The position numbers and the translations under genes were made by a program. Below the pieces are notes generated by a model. It worked only from the letters and a program-made list of their open reading frames with translations. It was not told the DNA's origin and made no database searches. DNA of 64,000 nucleotides from Variovorax sp. 679. Lineage in GTDB: Bacteria; Pseudomonadota; Gammaproteobacteria; Burkholderiales; Burkholderiaceae_C. The stretch covers positions 1 to 64,000 of the forward strand of contig NZ_RXFS01000011.1 of the NCBI RefSeq assembly GCF_003952185.1, read 5' to 3'. This document shows positions 1 to 11,478 of the stretch, piece after piece; within the stretch, counting starts at the first letter, position 1; each line of letters opens with the position of its first letter.

Positions 1-731
1 TATTCCGGCACCAGCCCCACGCCCAGGTCGGCGCGCACCGCCGCGACCAGCGAGGAGAACAGGTCGAAGCGATGCCCGGCCACCAGGTTCTCCGGTGCGC
101 GCAGATGCGCGGCCTGCCCGAACCACTCTTCCCACGCGCCCATGCGCGTGCGCAGTTGCAGCAGCGGCGCCGCGCGGAAGTCGCCGCGCGCCATGGCCGG
201 CCGCCCTTTCGCCCCGGGGGAGCACACCGCGACGCACGATTCACCCATCAACTGCAGTGCGTTCGCGCCCGGCCACACGGCGTCGTCGTACTGCACGCCC
301 ACATCGAAGGGCATGTCCTCCATGTAGAGATGCGTCGGAAACACCTGCAGGTGCAGGCTGCAGCCCGGGTGCCGGGAAATGAACTCGGGCAGCCGCGGCG
401 TGAGCCAGCCCTCGGCCAGCACCGGCACGGCCCCCACCAGCAGGCGCAGGCCGTCGGTGCGCTGCGCCATGGCTTCCAGCGTGTGGTTCTGCAGCCGCAG
501 CAGGTCACCGGAAATCTGCCCGTGATAGCGCTTGCCGGCCTCGGTGAGCTCGGTGCCGCGCGCCGTGCGCTGCACCAGCCGCACGCCGATCTGCTCTTCC
601 AGCAGCCGCAGTTGCTGGCTCACCGCGCTGTGCGTGAGGCACAGCTCCTCCGCGGCCTTGCCGACACCGTGGTGGCGGGCCACCGCGTCGAAGATCAGCA
701 GCGCGCGGGTACTGGGAATGTGGCGGCGCAT
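1..731 (-). CDS. LysR family transcriptional regulator, GcvA-like (3' end outside window)
   Basis: Partial gene: the start codon lies at 731 and the frame stays open to the window edge, so about 243 codons are visible and the C-terminus is missing. The N-terminus (residues about 1-65) is a LysR winged helix-turn-helix with the usual alanine-rich helix, a recognition segment reading LTHSAVSQQLRLLEEQIG, then an R-L-V-Q-R-T-A-R-G turn. A LysR substrate-binding domain follows. The opening PSTRALLIFDAVARH resembles the GcvA/AmpR branch. It is transcribed away from the exported M20 peptidase at 876, the standard arrangement in which a LysR protein controls its divergent neighbour; that link and the effector are inference. 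Confidence 0.9.
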   Translation of the reverse strand, partial: MRRHIPSTRALLIFDAVARHHGVGKAAEELCLTHSAVSQQLRLLEEQIGVRLVQRTARGTELTEAGKRYHGQISGDLLRLQNHTLEAMAQRTDGLRLLVGAVPVLAEGWLTPRLPEFISRHPGCSLHLQVFPTHLYMEDMPFDVGVQYDDAVWPGANALQLMGESCVAVCSPGAKGRPAMARGDFRAAPLLQLRTRMGAWEEWFGQAAHLRAPENLVAGHRFDLFSSLVAAVRADLGVGLVPE

Positions 732-875
732 GGCGGGCCTCGTTAGAAAAACTGACGACGCCGAAGATTAAACCAGAGCGTCCGCCTAACACAGCCGTAA
801 GAATTGCTGAAGACGCGGCATTGACATCGCTGCTCTTCCCTGCCCGGCCTCACCTCTACAAGGACATCCCGCACC

Positions 876-2231
876 ATGCCTCGCCCCGTGTCGCTTCGCC
901 TCGCCCCTCTCGTCCTCGCCCTGGCCTCCGCTGCCGCCGGCCTCGCGCACGCCCAGGGCGGCTCCGTCGCCGCCACGCCCACGCAGGTGCGGCCCGAGGT
1001 GGACAAGGCCTACACACAGCTGATGGCCTCGCCCGCCATCCAGAAGCTGCTGGATGCGGTAAAGGCCGACCACGAGCGCTCGGTCGAAGACCTGAAGATG
1101 CTCACCGAGATCGAAGCCCCGCCCTTCAAGGAACAGAAGCGCGCCGAGGCCTTTCTCGCCCGCATGAAGGCGCTGGGCCTCTCGGACGCGAAGATCGACG
1201 CAGAAGGCAACGTGGTCGGCCTGCGCAAGGGCACGGGCAACGGCCCGAAGCTGCTGATCTCGGCGCATCTCGACACCGTGTTCCCCGCCGGCACCGACGT
1301 GAAGGTGAAGGAGCGCGACGGCAAGCTCTACGCACCCGGCATCTCGGACGACACGCGCGGCCTGTCGGTGCTGCTGTCGTGGCTCAAGGTGCTGAACGAC
1401 AACAAGATCCAGACGGTGGGCGATCTGCTGATCGTCGGCAATGTCGGCGAAGAAGAGCTCGGCAACCTGCGCGGCATCAAGGCCATCTTCCGCGACAACC
1501 TCGACATCGACGGCATGGTCGGCCTGGAGCCCGCGCCGGACGGCTCGGTGCTGATGCTGGGCACGGGCAGCCACCGCTACGAAGTGACCTTCAAGGGCCC
1601 GGGCGGCCACAGCTACGGCGCCTTCGGCCAGGTGCCAAGCGCCATCCACGGCATGGGCCGCGCCATCGCAAAGATCGCCGACATCCGCACGCCGAGCTTC
1701 CCGAAGACGACCTTCACCGTCGGCACGGTCGGTGGCGGCACCTCGGTCAACACCATTGCGCCCGATGCGCGCATGGCGGTCGACATCCGCTCCGACGAGA
1801 TGGCGCCGCTGCTCGAGACCGAGAAGAAGATCCTGGCGGCCATCGACGAAGCCGTGGTCGAGGAGAACAAGCGCTGGAACGTCAACACGCTGAGCGTGAG
1901 CACCAAGCTCATCGGCGACCGTCCAGGCGGCCGCACGCAGTCGGACACGGTGATCGTCGAGGCCGCCACGCGCTCGAACGCCGCCTTCGGCCACAAGACC
2001 CTGCTGACAGGCGCGAGCACCGACGCCAACGTGCCGATGTCGCTGGGCATCCCGGCCATCATCATCGGCGGCGGCGGCAAGACCGGCGGCTTCCACGCGC
2101 TCAGCGAGTGGATCGACGTGACCGACGGCTGGAAGGGCGCGCAGAACTCGCTGGTGACGGTGCTCGGCCTGGTCGGCGTGCAAGGCACCAGCGCACCCTT
2201 GCTCGAAAAGCGCCCGCCACGTTCGAAGTAA
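876..2231 (+). CDS. M20 family metallopeptidase, exported
   Basis: A 451-residue zinc-dependent amidohydrolase of the M20/PepT-like class, which cleaves small peptides or acylated amino acids. Residues 1-26 form a Sec signal peptide ending in A-H-A before Q27, so the enzyme is predicted periplasmic. The metal-binding set is complete: HLD near residue 131, SDD near 157, an EE pair in GNVGEEELG, DIRSD and the late GGFHALSEW histidine. A dimerisation domain (about 220-330) is inserted between the two halves of the catalytic domain. It is divergent from the LysR gene at 731, a plausible regulator. The substrate is not readable from sequence; periplasmic peptide scavenging is the simplest reading. 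Confidence 0.88.
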   Translation: MPRPVSLRLAPLVLALASAAAGLAHAQGGSVAATPTQVRPEVDKAYTQLMASPAIQKLLDAVKADHERSVEDLKMLTEIEAPPFKEQKRAEAFLARMKALGLSDAKIDAEGNVVGLRKGTGNGPKLLISAHLDTVFPAGTDVKVKERDGKLYAPGISDDTRGLSVLLSWLKVLNDNKIQTVGDLLIVGNVGEEELGNLRGIKAIFRDNLDIDGMVGLEPAPDGSVLMLGTGSHRYEVTFKGPGGHSYGAFGQVPSAIHGMGRAIAKIADIRTPSFPKTTFTVGTVGGGTSVNTIAPDARMAVDIRSDEMAPLLETEKKILAAIDEAVVEENKRWNVNTLSVSTKLIGDRPGGRTQSDTVIVEAATRSNAAFGHKTLLTGASTDANVPMSLGIPAIIIGGGGKTGGFHALSEWIDVTDGWKGAQNSLVTVLGLVGVQGTSAPLLEKRPPRSK

Positions 2232-2319
2232 GCAGGCTCGCGTGCACCCGGGGCTTCGCTCCGGCGTCTCCGTTATGCTGATGGCCGCTTTCCATCACGC
2301 TTACCGACAGGAGGACACC

Positions 2320-2772
2320 ATGCACGCCCGTTCCACCCTCATCGCCCTGGCACTGCTCGCCGCAGGCGCCTCGGCGCAAGCCAACGACCTGCTCGATCAA
2401 CTGAAGGAAAAAGCCGGCGAGGCGGCCACCGCCAACTCGCAAGGCGGCGCCGGCGGATCCGCGCTCGGCAACCTCGGCAGCAGCCTGGGCTTCAAGATGC
2501 CCGCCATCGGCTCCAGCACCATGGGCAACGCTGCCGGCGTGCTGCAGTACTGCGTGAAGAACAACTACCTGGGCGGCGATGCGGCCTCGGTGAAGGACAA
2601 GCTGCTCGCCAAGATCACCGGGCAGAAGAAGCAGGAGACCGGCTTCGCCAGCGGTGCCAAGGGCCTGCTGCAGGGCGGCGACGGCAAGTCGCTGAACTTC
2701 AAGGGCCTGTCGTCGAAGGTCAAGGAAAAGGCCTGCGACTACGTCCTGAAAAACGCCACTTCGCTGATCTGA
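2320..2772 (+). CDS. DUF2501 domain protein, exported
   Basis: A 150-residue protein with a Sec signal peptide (cleavage after A-S-A-Q-A, about residue 22). The start at 2320 is chosen because AGGAGG lies a few bases upstream and because the signal peptide begins there; an in-frame upstream ATG at 2242 would add an unrelated leader. The mature part is rich in Gly, Ala and Lys, with two Cys (CVKNNY and the late KACDYV) and the GLSSKVKEKAC tail typical of the DUF2501/YjjA family. The family has no assigned biochemical function. It stands alone between the peptidase and the SulP gene. Confidence 0.8.
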   Translation: MHARSTLIALALLAAGASAQANDLLDQLKEKAGEAATANSQGGAGGSALGNLGSSLGFKMPAIGSSTMGNAAGVLQYCVKNNYLGGDAASVKDKLLAKITGQKKQETGFASGAKGLLQGGDGKSLNFKGLSSKVKEKACDYVLKNATSLI

Positions 2773-2854
2773 CCCCGCTCCGCATTCCGCATCGCTCCCG
2801 CGCGGCGCACCGCGCATGTGCCTTCAGTTTTCCCCAGTGCGCCAGCAAGAACCC

Positions 2855-4573
2855 ATGACCCCGGCTGCCCCCTCTCCTTCCCTGCGCCAGCGCCTGTCCC
2901 GCTGGGTTCCCTGCCTGGCCTGGCCGCGCCCTTCCGCAGCGCTGCTGCGCAACGAGGCGATGGCCGGCATCACAGTCGCGCTGATGGTCATTCCGCAAGG
3001 CGTGGCGTATGCCGCACTGGCGGGCATGCCACTGGTCACTGGCGTGTACGCGGCGCTGTTCCCGGCGCTGATCGCCGTGATGTTCAGCTCGTCGCAGCGG
3101 CTGTCGGTCGGGCCTACCGCGCTCACCAGCCTCTTGGTCGGCGCCTCGCTCGCGCCGTTGGCGGTGGCGGGCAGCGCCGAGTGGGTGGCGATGGCGGTGT
3201 GGCTCACGCTGATGTCGGGCACGATCCAGATCGTGCTGGGCGCGGGGCGCTTCGGCTGGCTGCTGCGGCTGGTGAATTCGCCGGTGCTCATCGGCTTCAC
3301 GCAGGGTGCGGCGGTGCTGATCGCCATCTCGCAGTTGCCCGCGCTGCTGGGCTTCACGGGGCGGACCATTCCGCAGGTGCTGCAGGGCGGTCCGCTGCCC
3401 GACCTCGTGGCCGTCGCATTCGGGCTCGGCAGCATCGCGGTGCTGTGGCTGGGCAAGCGCATGCTGCCGCGCTTTCCGACCACGATGGCGCTGGTGGCCG
3501 GCGCTGCCGCCATCAGCTGGCTCGTCGACTACGCGCTGCGCGGCGGCGCGGTGGTGGGCAGCCTGCCTTCGGGCCTGCCCTCGTTCTACTGGCCAGGCCT
3601 GCTGCCGGTGAGCACCTTCAGCGCGCTGGTGCTGCCGGCGCTGATGATCACGCTGGTGAGCTTCCTGGAAACCGCGTCGAGCGCCAAGGTCGACAACGCG
3701 CGCGCCGGCACGCTGTGGAACGAAAACCAGGACCTGATCGGCCAGGGCCTGGCCAAGCTGGCGTCGGGCTTCACGGGCGCGTTTCCCACAAGCTCGTCGT
3801 TCTCGCGCTCGGCCATCACGCTGTACGCGGGTGCGCAGACCGGCTGGGCGACGCTCTTCAGCGTGGTCGTCGTCGCAGGCGCGCTGCTGTGGCTGATGCC
3901 GCTGCTTTATCACGTGCCACAGGCGGTGCTGGCTGCGGTGGTGGTCACGGCCATCCTCGGGCTGGTGAAGCCGGCGAGCTTCACCGCGCTGTGGCGCATT
4001 TCGCGCATCGAGGCGGGCATCGCCTTCGGCACCTTCGTGCTGACCATCGCGACCGCGCCCAGCATCTATTGGGGCGTGCTCGGCGGGCTGCTGGCCGCCC
4101 TGGCGCACTACATGTACCGCCACCTGCACCCGCGCATCATCGAGGTGGGCCTGCACCCCGACGGCAGCCTGCGCGACCGCCACCTGTGGAAGCTGCCGCC
4201 GCTGGCGCCGAATCTCTACGCGCTGCGCATGGATGCCGAGCTCGACTTCGCCTCCGCCTCCACGCTCGAACGCGCGCTCACGGTGGCGCTGGCCGAGCAA
4301 CCCGGGCTCACCGACGTGTGCCTGTTCGCGCAGCCCATCAACCGCATCGACATCACCGGCGCCGAGGTGTTCGGCTCGATCCGCCGGATGATGGAATCCA
4401 AGGGCATCCGCCTCCATCTGAGCGGAATGAAGCTGCCCGCGATGCAGGTGCTGGAAAGCGCCGGCCTGCTGGCGCCGGGGCCGATGCTCTTCAGCTACCG
4501 CACCGACGGCGAGGCGCTCGCGGCACTGATGCCGCGCGTCGAGGTGACTTCGGAGCAGGAAACCGCCGCCTGA
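2855..4573 (+). CDS. SulP family inorganic anion transporter with STAS domain
   Basis: About 572 residues. The N-terminal two thirds are a polytopic SLC26/SulP membrane domain that opens with the family motif VIPQGVAYAALAGMP and continues through roughly 12-14 hydrophobic segments. A cytoplasmic STAS domain follows (about residues 440-560, with DITGAEVFGSI). The family moves sulfate, bicarbonate or C4-dicarboxylates; the substrate cannot be read here. The start at 2855 (MTPAAPSP) is preferred because the longer frame from 2816 adds 13 unlikely residues, although the Shine-Dalgarno sequence is weak. The LysR gene 13 bases downstream is co-directional and may be co-transcribed. Confidence 0.9.
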   Translation: MTPAAPSPSLRQRLSRWVPCLAWPRPSAALLRNEAMAGITVALMVIPQGVAYAALAGMPLVTGVYAALFPALIAVMFSSSQRLSVGPTALTSLLVGASLAPLAVAGSAEWVAMAVWLTLMSGTIQIVLGAGRFGWLLRLVNSPVLIGFTQGAAVLIAISQLPALLGFTGRTIPQVLQGGPLPDLVAVAFGLGSIAVLWLGKRMLPRFPTTMALVAGAAAISWLVDYALRGGAVVGSLPSGLPSFYWPGLLPVSTFSALVLPALMITLVSFLETASSAKVDNARAGTLWNENQDLIGQGLAKLASGFTGAFPTSSSFSRSAITLYAGAQTGWATLFSVVVVAGALLWLMPLLYHVPQAVLAAVVVTAILGLVKPASFTALWRISRIEAGIAFGTFVLTIATAPSIYWGVLGGLLAALAHYMYRHLHPRIIEVGLHPDGSLRDRHLWKLPPLAPNLYALRMDAELDFASASTLERALTVALAEQPGLTDVCLFAQPINRIDITGAEVFGSIRRMMESKGIRLHLSGMKLPAMQVLESAGLLAPGPMLFSYRTDGEALAALMPRVEVTSEQETAA

Positions 4574-4586
4574 CGCGCCAGCGCCC

Positions 4587-5471
4587 ATGAAGACCACCAT
4601 CGAAGAACTCGTCGCGTTCCGCACGGTGGTGGACACGGGCTCGATCACGGCCGCGTCGGAGCAGCTCGCACAGACCGTCTCGGGCATCAGCCGCGCGCTG
4701 AGCCGGCTCGAACAGAAGCTCGACACCACGCTGCTTCGCCGCACCACGCGGCGGCTCGAGCTCACGGAAGAAGGCGCAGCCTTCCTGCAGCGCACGCGCG
4801 CGATCCTCGATGCCATCGACGACGCCGAAGAGCAGATGGCCGCGCGCCGCCAGCAGCCGGCCGGACGGCTGCGCGTGAACGCGGCCTCGCCTTTCATGCT
4901 GCACGCCATCGTGCCGCTGGTGCCGGAGTTCCGCAGGCTCTATCCGCAAATCAGCCTGGAGCTCGACACCGACGACCTGCCCATCGACCTGCTGGAGCGC
5001 CGCACCGACATCGCGATCCGCATCGGCCCGCTGCGCGACTCCACGCTGCATGCGCGCCCGCTCGCCACGCACCGGCTGCGCGTGCTCGCGAGCCCTGCGT
5101 ACCTCGAGGCACACGGCAAGCCGCGCAAGGTGGCCGACCTTGCAGAACATTCGCTGCTGGGCTTCACGCAACCCGAATCGCTGAACCGCTGGCCCCTGCG
5201 CGGCGTGCATGGCGACGAATGGAACATCGCGCCCACGCTGGTGGCATCGAGCGGTGAAACGCTGCGCCAGCTGGCGCTGGCCGGCGTGGGCATCGTCTGC
5301 CTGTCGGACTTCATGACGGGTGCCGACCGCGCCAGCGGCGCGCTGGTGCAGGTGCTGGCGAAGGAGACGGCGGACGTGCGCCAGCCGGTGAATGCCGTGT
5401 ACTACCGCAACACGCAGCTGTCGGCGCGCATCACGTCGTTCCTGGATTTTTTGTCCCAGCGCATGGGCTGA
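4587..5471 (+). CDS. LysR family transcriptional regulator
   Basis: A full-length 294-residue LysR regulator. The winged helix-turn-helix occupies residues 1-60 (the scanning helix contains GSITAASEQLAQTVSGIS, followed by RRTTRRLELTEEG). A periplasmic-binding-type effector domain fills about 90-290. The N-terminus, with its VDTGSITAASEQL pattern, places it with the YafC/AaeR-like branch. It starts 13 bases after the SulP gene on the same strand and is probably in the same transcription unit. It converges with the DUF3299 gene, whose stop is only 6 bases away. The effector is unknown. Confidence 0.9.
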   Translation: MKTTIEELVAFRTVVDTGSITAASEQLAQTVSGISRALSRLEQKLDTTLLRRTTRRLELTEEGAAFLQRTRAILDAIDDAEEQMAARRQQPAGRLRVNAASPFMLHAIVPLVPEFRRLYPQISLELDTDDLPIDLLERRTDIAIRIGPLRDSTLHARPLATHRLRVLASPAYLEAHGKPRKVADLAEHSLLGFTQPESLNRWPLRGVHGDEWNIAPTLVASSGETLRQLALAGVGIVCLSDFMTGADRASGALVQVLAKETADVRQPVNAVYYRNTQLSARITSFLDFLSQRMG

Positions 5472-5477
5472 GCACGG

Positions 5478-6062
5478 TCATTGCGGCTGCTTCGGCACGA
5501 AGCGCTCGACCGCGGCCGACTGGATCTCGTAGCCGCTCACGCCCATGTCCACCGACGAATAGCGCGCGGCCTTCAGCATGCCGCTGACGTACACCGTGTC
5601 CATCGCATGCAGGCCCTTCACGGCCGATGCCGCGACCACGTGCACGATCTGGTTGGCGGGCGGCGGCGGCGTGTGGATGCAGGCGCCGAAGTACGGCACC
5701 AGCAGGAACTCGCGGATGCCGTCCTGCGTGTTGTCCAGCGGCACGACGAAGCCCGCCAGCTTGGCAGCCTTGCCGTCGAGCGCCACGTTGACCGGCGCGT
5801 TGTCCCAGACGGCACGCATTTCGTCGAGCATCTGGATCGCGCGCGGATCGTTGTCTCGCAGGGCTTCGAGGCTGATGTTGCGGTAGCGCTTCGTCGGATC
5901 CCAGCTCTTGGGAATGAGCTCTTCCCACTTGAGTTCGGGCGCTGGTGCGGTGCTTTGCACCTGCCCGGCCACTCCGGGGTCGCAACCACCCAGCAGCGCG
6001 GCGGTGGGTGCCAGAAGGAGCGCGGCGACCAGCCTCGCGTGCGAAAAGAGAATTCTTCTCAT
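5478..6062 (-). CDS. DUF3299 domain lipoprotein
   Basis: A 194-residue protein. The start at 6062 is chosen because it gives a lipoprotein signal: a charged MRRILF beginning, a hydrophobic core and a lipobox ending L-L-G-G-C near residue 26. The longer upstream frame has no signal. The mature part carries the DUF3299 features GFVVPLD and VPYFGACIHTPPPPANQIVHV; the conserved C-x-H-x-P-P-P-P-x-N pattern looks like a metal or heme site, but no function is established for the family. It is divergent from the small membrane protein gene at 6191, with about 130 bases of shared upstream sequence. Confidence 0.82.
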   Translation of the reverse strand: MRRILFSHARLVAALLLAPTAALLGGCDPGVAGQVQSTAPAPELKWEELIPKSWDPTKRYRNISLEALRDNDPRAIQMLDEMRAVWDNAPVNVALDGKAAKLAGFVVPLDNTQDGIREFLLVPYFGACIHTPPPPANQIVHVVAASAVKGLHAMDTVYVSGMLKAARYSSVDMGVSGYEIQSAAVERFVPKQPQ

Positions 6063-6190
6063 GAGCCCGATTGTGCTTGGGACGTGTTTCAGACCCGTAA
6101 AGCAGGGCCTTTTGCACTCAATTTCGCCCAGATTCGGCAAATTCAGGACAAAGCGCCAGAATGCTGCACCACGATCACGAGGAGGTCCGC

Positions 6191-6724
6191 ATGGCACCGA
6201 CAGGATGGCTGGGACTCACGTCCCTGGGTACCGTTCACACCGCGATCAGCCTGGTCGCCGTCGTCGCGGGGCTTCTGGCCCTGTTCCGCTACAAGGAAAT
6301 CACGATGCGCACCGGGCTCGGCCGGCTCTTCGTGTGGACCACCGTGCTCACGTGCCTCACGGGCTTCGGCATCTTCCAGCACGGCGGCTTCGGCAAGCCG
6401 CATGCGCTGGGCGTCATCACGCTGCTGGCGTTGGCCGTGGGCGCGCTCGCCGGACGGGGCGTTCTCTTCGGCAAGTGGGCGCGCTACGTCGAGGCCATCG
6501 CGTTCTCGGCGAGCTTCCTGTTCCACTGGATTCCGGCCTTCACCGAAACGCTGACGCGCCTGCCGCTCGGCGCCCCGCTGTTGCCGAACGCGGATGCGCC
6601 GGAGCTCAAGGCGATCACCGGGGTACTGCTCGTGCTCTACCTGATCGGCGTCGGCCTGCAGATCCGCCGGCTGCGCGGCGGCGCTGGCACGATCAATCCC
6701 GCACCGGCCCGCGCAAGCTCTTGA
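6191..6724 (+). CDS. Hypothetical membrane protein, four to five TM segments
   Basis: A 177-residue hydrophobic protein that I do not recognise by name. The start at 6191 follows a strong GGAGGT Shine-Dalgarno sequence. Hydrophobic segments lie at about residues 12-34, 48-65, 75-92, 100-118 and 145-165, leaving short loops and a basic C-terminal tail (RRLRGG). Two histidines in F-Q-H-G-G and F-L-F-H-W sit in or near membrane segments. It overlaps the convergent arfB gene by 32 bases. The layout resembles small DUF2306/heme-type membrane proteins, but this is not enough to assign a role. Confidence 0.65.
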   Translation: MAPTGWLGLTSLGTVHTAISLVAVVAGLLALFRYKEITMRTGLGRLFVWTTVLTCLTGFGIFQHGGFGKPHALGVITLLALAVGALAGRGVLFGKWARYVEAIAFSASFLFHWIPAFTETLTRLPLGAPLLPNADAPELKAITGVLLVLYLIGVGLQIRRLRGGAGTINPAPARASS

Positions 6725-7100
6725 TCTGCGAGCGCTGGTTCTTGCCTTCAAGCCGGCGCTGCTTCGAACCGTAGGTGGGTTTGGTGGCGCGCCGCACGCG
6801 CGGCGGCGTGGCGACGCTGTCGATCACCGCCTGCAGGCGCGCGAGCGCATCGGCGCGGTTCATCTCCTGGGTGCGGTGCTGCTGCGCCTTGAGCACGAAC
6901 ACGCCTTCCTGCGTGATGCGGCTGTCGCGCAGCGCGAGCAGCCGCTCTTTCACATCGGCCGGCAGCGAGCTCGCGTGGATGTCGTAGCGCAGGTGCACCG
7001 CGCTCGACACCTTGTTGACGTTCTGCCCGCCCGCGCCCTGCGCCCGGATGGCGCTGAAGTCGACCTCGTCGGGGTCGATCAGGACGCTCGGACGAAGCAT
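6693..7100 (-). CDS. arfB: Alternative ribosome-rescue factor ArfB (YaeJ), peptidyl-tRNA hydrolase
   Basis: A 135-residue protein that releases nascent chains from ribosomes stalled without a stop codon. It has only the catalytic domain of a class-I release factor, with the GGQ tripeptide at residues 24-26 in the context QGAGGQNVNKVSSA. The C-terminus is the basic tail (KQRRLEGKNQRSQIK) that in this family enters the empty mRNA channel. Its length is close to the usual 140. The start at 7100 is 4 bases after the stop of bktB, so the two are probably co-transcribed; this may be only genomic economy. Confidence 0.93.
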   Translation of the reverse strand: MLRPSVLIDPDEVDFSAIRAQGAGGQNVNKVSSAVHLRYDIHASSLPADVKERLLALRDSRITQEGVFVLKAQQHRTQEMNRADALARLQAVIDSVATPPRVRRATKPTYGSKQRRLEGKNQRSQIKSLRGPVRD

Positions 7101-7104
7101 GCGC

Positions 7105-8289
7105 TCAGACTCGTTCGAAGACGGCTGCGATGCCCTGCCCGCCGCCGATGCACATCGTGACCAGCGCATAGCGGCCGCCCGTGCGCTGCAGCTCGGCGAT
7201 CGCCTTCGTCGTGATGATCGCGCCGGTCGCGCCCACCGGATGGCCCAGCGAGATGCCCGAGCCGTTCGGATTCACCTTGGCCGGATCGAAGCCCAGCTCC
7301 TTGATGACCGCGCAGGCCTGCGCCGCGAAGGCTTCGTTCGACTCGATCACGTCGAAGTCGCTGACCTTCAGACCGGTGCGCTCCAGCACCTTGCGCGTGG
7401 CGGGCACCGGGCCGATGCCCATGTACGCGGGCTCGACGCCGGCGTGCGCATAGCCGACAAGGCGCGCCAGTGGCTTCAGGCCCCGCGCCTTGACGCTCTC
7501 GCCGCTGGCCAGCACCACGGCAGCCGCGCCGTCGTTGATGCCCGAGGCGTTGCCGGCGGTAACGAGGCCGTCCTTCTTGAACGCGGGCTTCATCTTCGAC
7601 AGCGTCTCGACGGTGGTGTCGGCGCGCACGTGCTCGTCAGTGTCGAAGAGCACGACGCCCTTGCGCGTCTTCACCTCGACCGGAACGATCTGCTCCTTGA
7701 AGCGGCCCGCCGCGATGGCAGCCGCCGCGCGCTGCTGGCTGCCCACTGCCAGCTCGTCCATCTGATCGCGCGTGATGCCGTAGCGCGCGGCCACGTTCTC
7801 GGCGGTGATGCCCATATGGATCTTCTCCCACGGGTCGTGGAGGATGCCCAGCATGTAGTCGACCAGCAGCGCGTCGCCCATGCGCGCGCCATAGCGTGCA
7901 GAAGTGTCGAAATACGGGCCGCGGCTCATCGACTCCGAGCCGCCGCCGATGGCGATGTCACAGTCGCCCAATGCGATGGCCTGCGCTGCCGACACGATGG
8001 CCTGCAGGCCCGAGCCGCAGAGGCGGTTGACGTTGAAGGCCGGCGTCTCGATCGGGCAGCCCGCATCGATGGCGGCCACGCGGCTCAGGTACGCGTCCTT
8101 CACGTCGGTGGGAATCACGTTGCCCATGACCACGTGGCCGATGGCATCGGCGGCGACGCCGCTGCGCTCGATGGCGGCCTTGACGGCAGTGGTGGCTAGC
8201 TGGGTGTTGGGCACGTCCTTCAGCGAGCCGCCGAAGGTGCCGATGGCGGTGCGGGCGGTGCCGACCACGAAGATGTCGCGCGAAGTCAT
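7105..8289 (-). CDS. bktB: Acetyl-CoA C-acyltransferase (beta-ketothiolase BktB)
   Basis: A 394-residue degradative/biosynthetic thiolase that interconverts acyl-CoA plus acetyl-CoA with beta-ketoacyl-CoA. All catalytic residues are visible: nucleophilic Cys91 in NRLCGSG, His in GHPVGATGA near residue 350 and the second Cys in CIGGGQG near 380. Family resemblance is closest to BktB of beta-proteobacteria, which accepts C4-C6 substrates and supplies polyhydroxyalkanoate monomers; that specificity is inference. The start at 8289 gives the usual MTSRDIFVVGTARTAIG beginning. arfB lies 4 bases downstream. Confidence 0.93.
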   Translation of the reverse strand: MTSRDIFVVGTARTAIGTFGGSLKDVPNTQLATTAVKAAIERSGVAADAIGHVVMGNVIPTDVKDAYLSRVAAIDAGCPIETPAFNVNRLCGSGLQAIVSAAQAIALGDCDIAIGGGSESMSRGPYFDTSARYGARMGDALLVDYMLGILHDPWEKIHMGITAENVAARYGITRDQMDELAVGSQQRAAAAIAAGRFKEQIVPVEVKTRKGVVLFDTDEHVRADTTVETLSKMKPAFKKDGLVTAGNASGINDGAAAVVLASGESVKARGLKPLARLVGYAHAGVEPAYMGIGPVPATRKVLERTGLKVSDFDVIESNEAFAAQACAVIKELGFDPAKVNPNGSGISLGHPVGATGAIITTKAIAELQRTGGRYALVTMCIGGGQGIAAVFERV

Positions 8290-8307
8290 GGAATGTCTCT
8301 CCTGGAT

Positions 8308-8341
8308 GAAAGCAGAAAGCCGCGGCCGGAAGGCCACGGCT
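8308..8341 (-). terminator. Hairpin with U-rich tail between the small membrane gene and bktB
   Basis: Reading leftward, a 10-pair stem with one G-U (8318-8327 pairing with 8332-8341, tetraloop 8328-8331) is followed by a broken U tract (UUCUGCUUUC). It probably separates the clpB unit from bktB-arfB. Confidence 0.5.
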
Positions 8342-8405
8342 CCAGGAGGACGATTCTGACGGCGAACGGCGCGACCGGCTGTCGCGCCCGAAATACCTGC
8401 GGCGC

Positions 8406-8741
8406 TCAGCCGCGCGGGGAAACCGATTTCGGCGAAACGTCGGTCACGTCGCTGACGCTGCCGCGGATGCGCACAGGGCGCTCCACCGATTCGCCACGTG
8501 CCCGGGCGTTGGCAACGTCGGCGGCAGTCGGTTCAGCCGGTTGTGCCGCATTGCGAAATTTGTCGAAGCCCGAGCGGGGGTTGAAGCGCATGACCCAGGG
8601 GGTCACGGGCTTGCCCGTGAGCCGCCCCCAGGCGTAGCGAACACCCCACACGGCCGCCAGCAGCATGACCGCAACAGCCAGGCTGGCCGCGAAAACCAGC
8701 CCCAGGAGCAGAAGAATGACGCGTATTACGAAGTTCATCAT
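8406..8741 (-). CDS. Small single-span membrane protein downstream of clpB
   Basis: A 111-residue protein, not recognised. Residues 5-35 form one long hydrophobic segment (VILLLLGLVFAASLAVAVML). A basic, soluble tail of about 75 residues follows, with WVMRFNPRSGFDKF near the membrane and a Ser/Pro/Val-rich end. It begins 6 bases after the clpB stop, so it is almost certainly made from the clpB transcript and would then be heat-inducible. No enzyme motif is visible. Confidence 0.72.
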   Translation of the reverse strand: MMNFVIRVILLLLGLVFAASLAVAVMLLAAVWGVRYAWGRLTGKPVTPWVMRFNPRSGFDKFRNAAQPAEPTAADVANARARGESVERPVRIRGSVSDVTDVSPKSVSPRG

Positions 8742-8747
8742 CCGACT

Positions 8748-11369
<2,622 letters not shown>

Positions 11370-11387
11370 GGCTTGATTCCTGCATTC

Positions 11388-11416
11388 AAAATAGGGCCGT
11401 CGGCCGTCCCTTCAAG
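11388..11416 (-). promoter_or_regulatory. Sigma-32 (heat-shock) type promoter of clpB
   Basis: On the minus strand CTTGAAG (11410-11416) and CCCTATTT (11389-11396) are separated by 13 bases, matching the RpoH pattern CTTGAAA-N11-16-CCCCATnT. It lies about 20 bases from the clpB start, the right place for a heat-shock gene. Confidence 0.7.
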
Positions 11417-11478
11417 TGCAAAACCGCTTGGGGGCTTTTTTCTTTTACTTTTCACTTCTGCTGTTTTTGGAGTCCATC

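Noticed and set aside
2720..4909. A 729-codon leftward frame opposite the SulP gene
   Set aside because: Arg/Gln/His-rich shadow with no domain; the + strand encodes a clear transporter.
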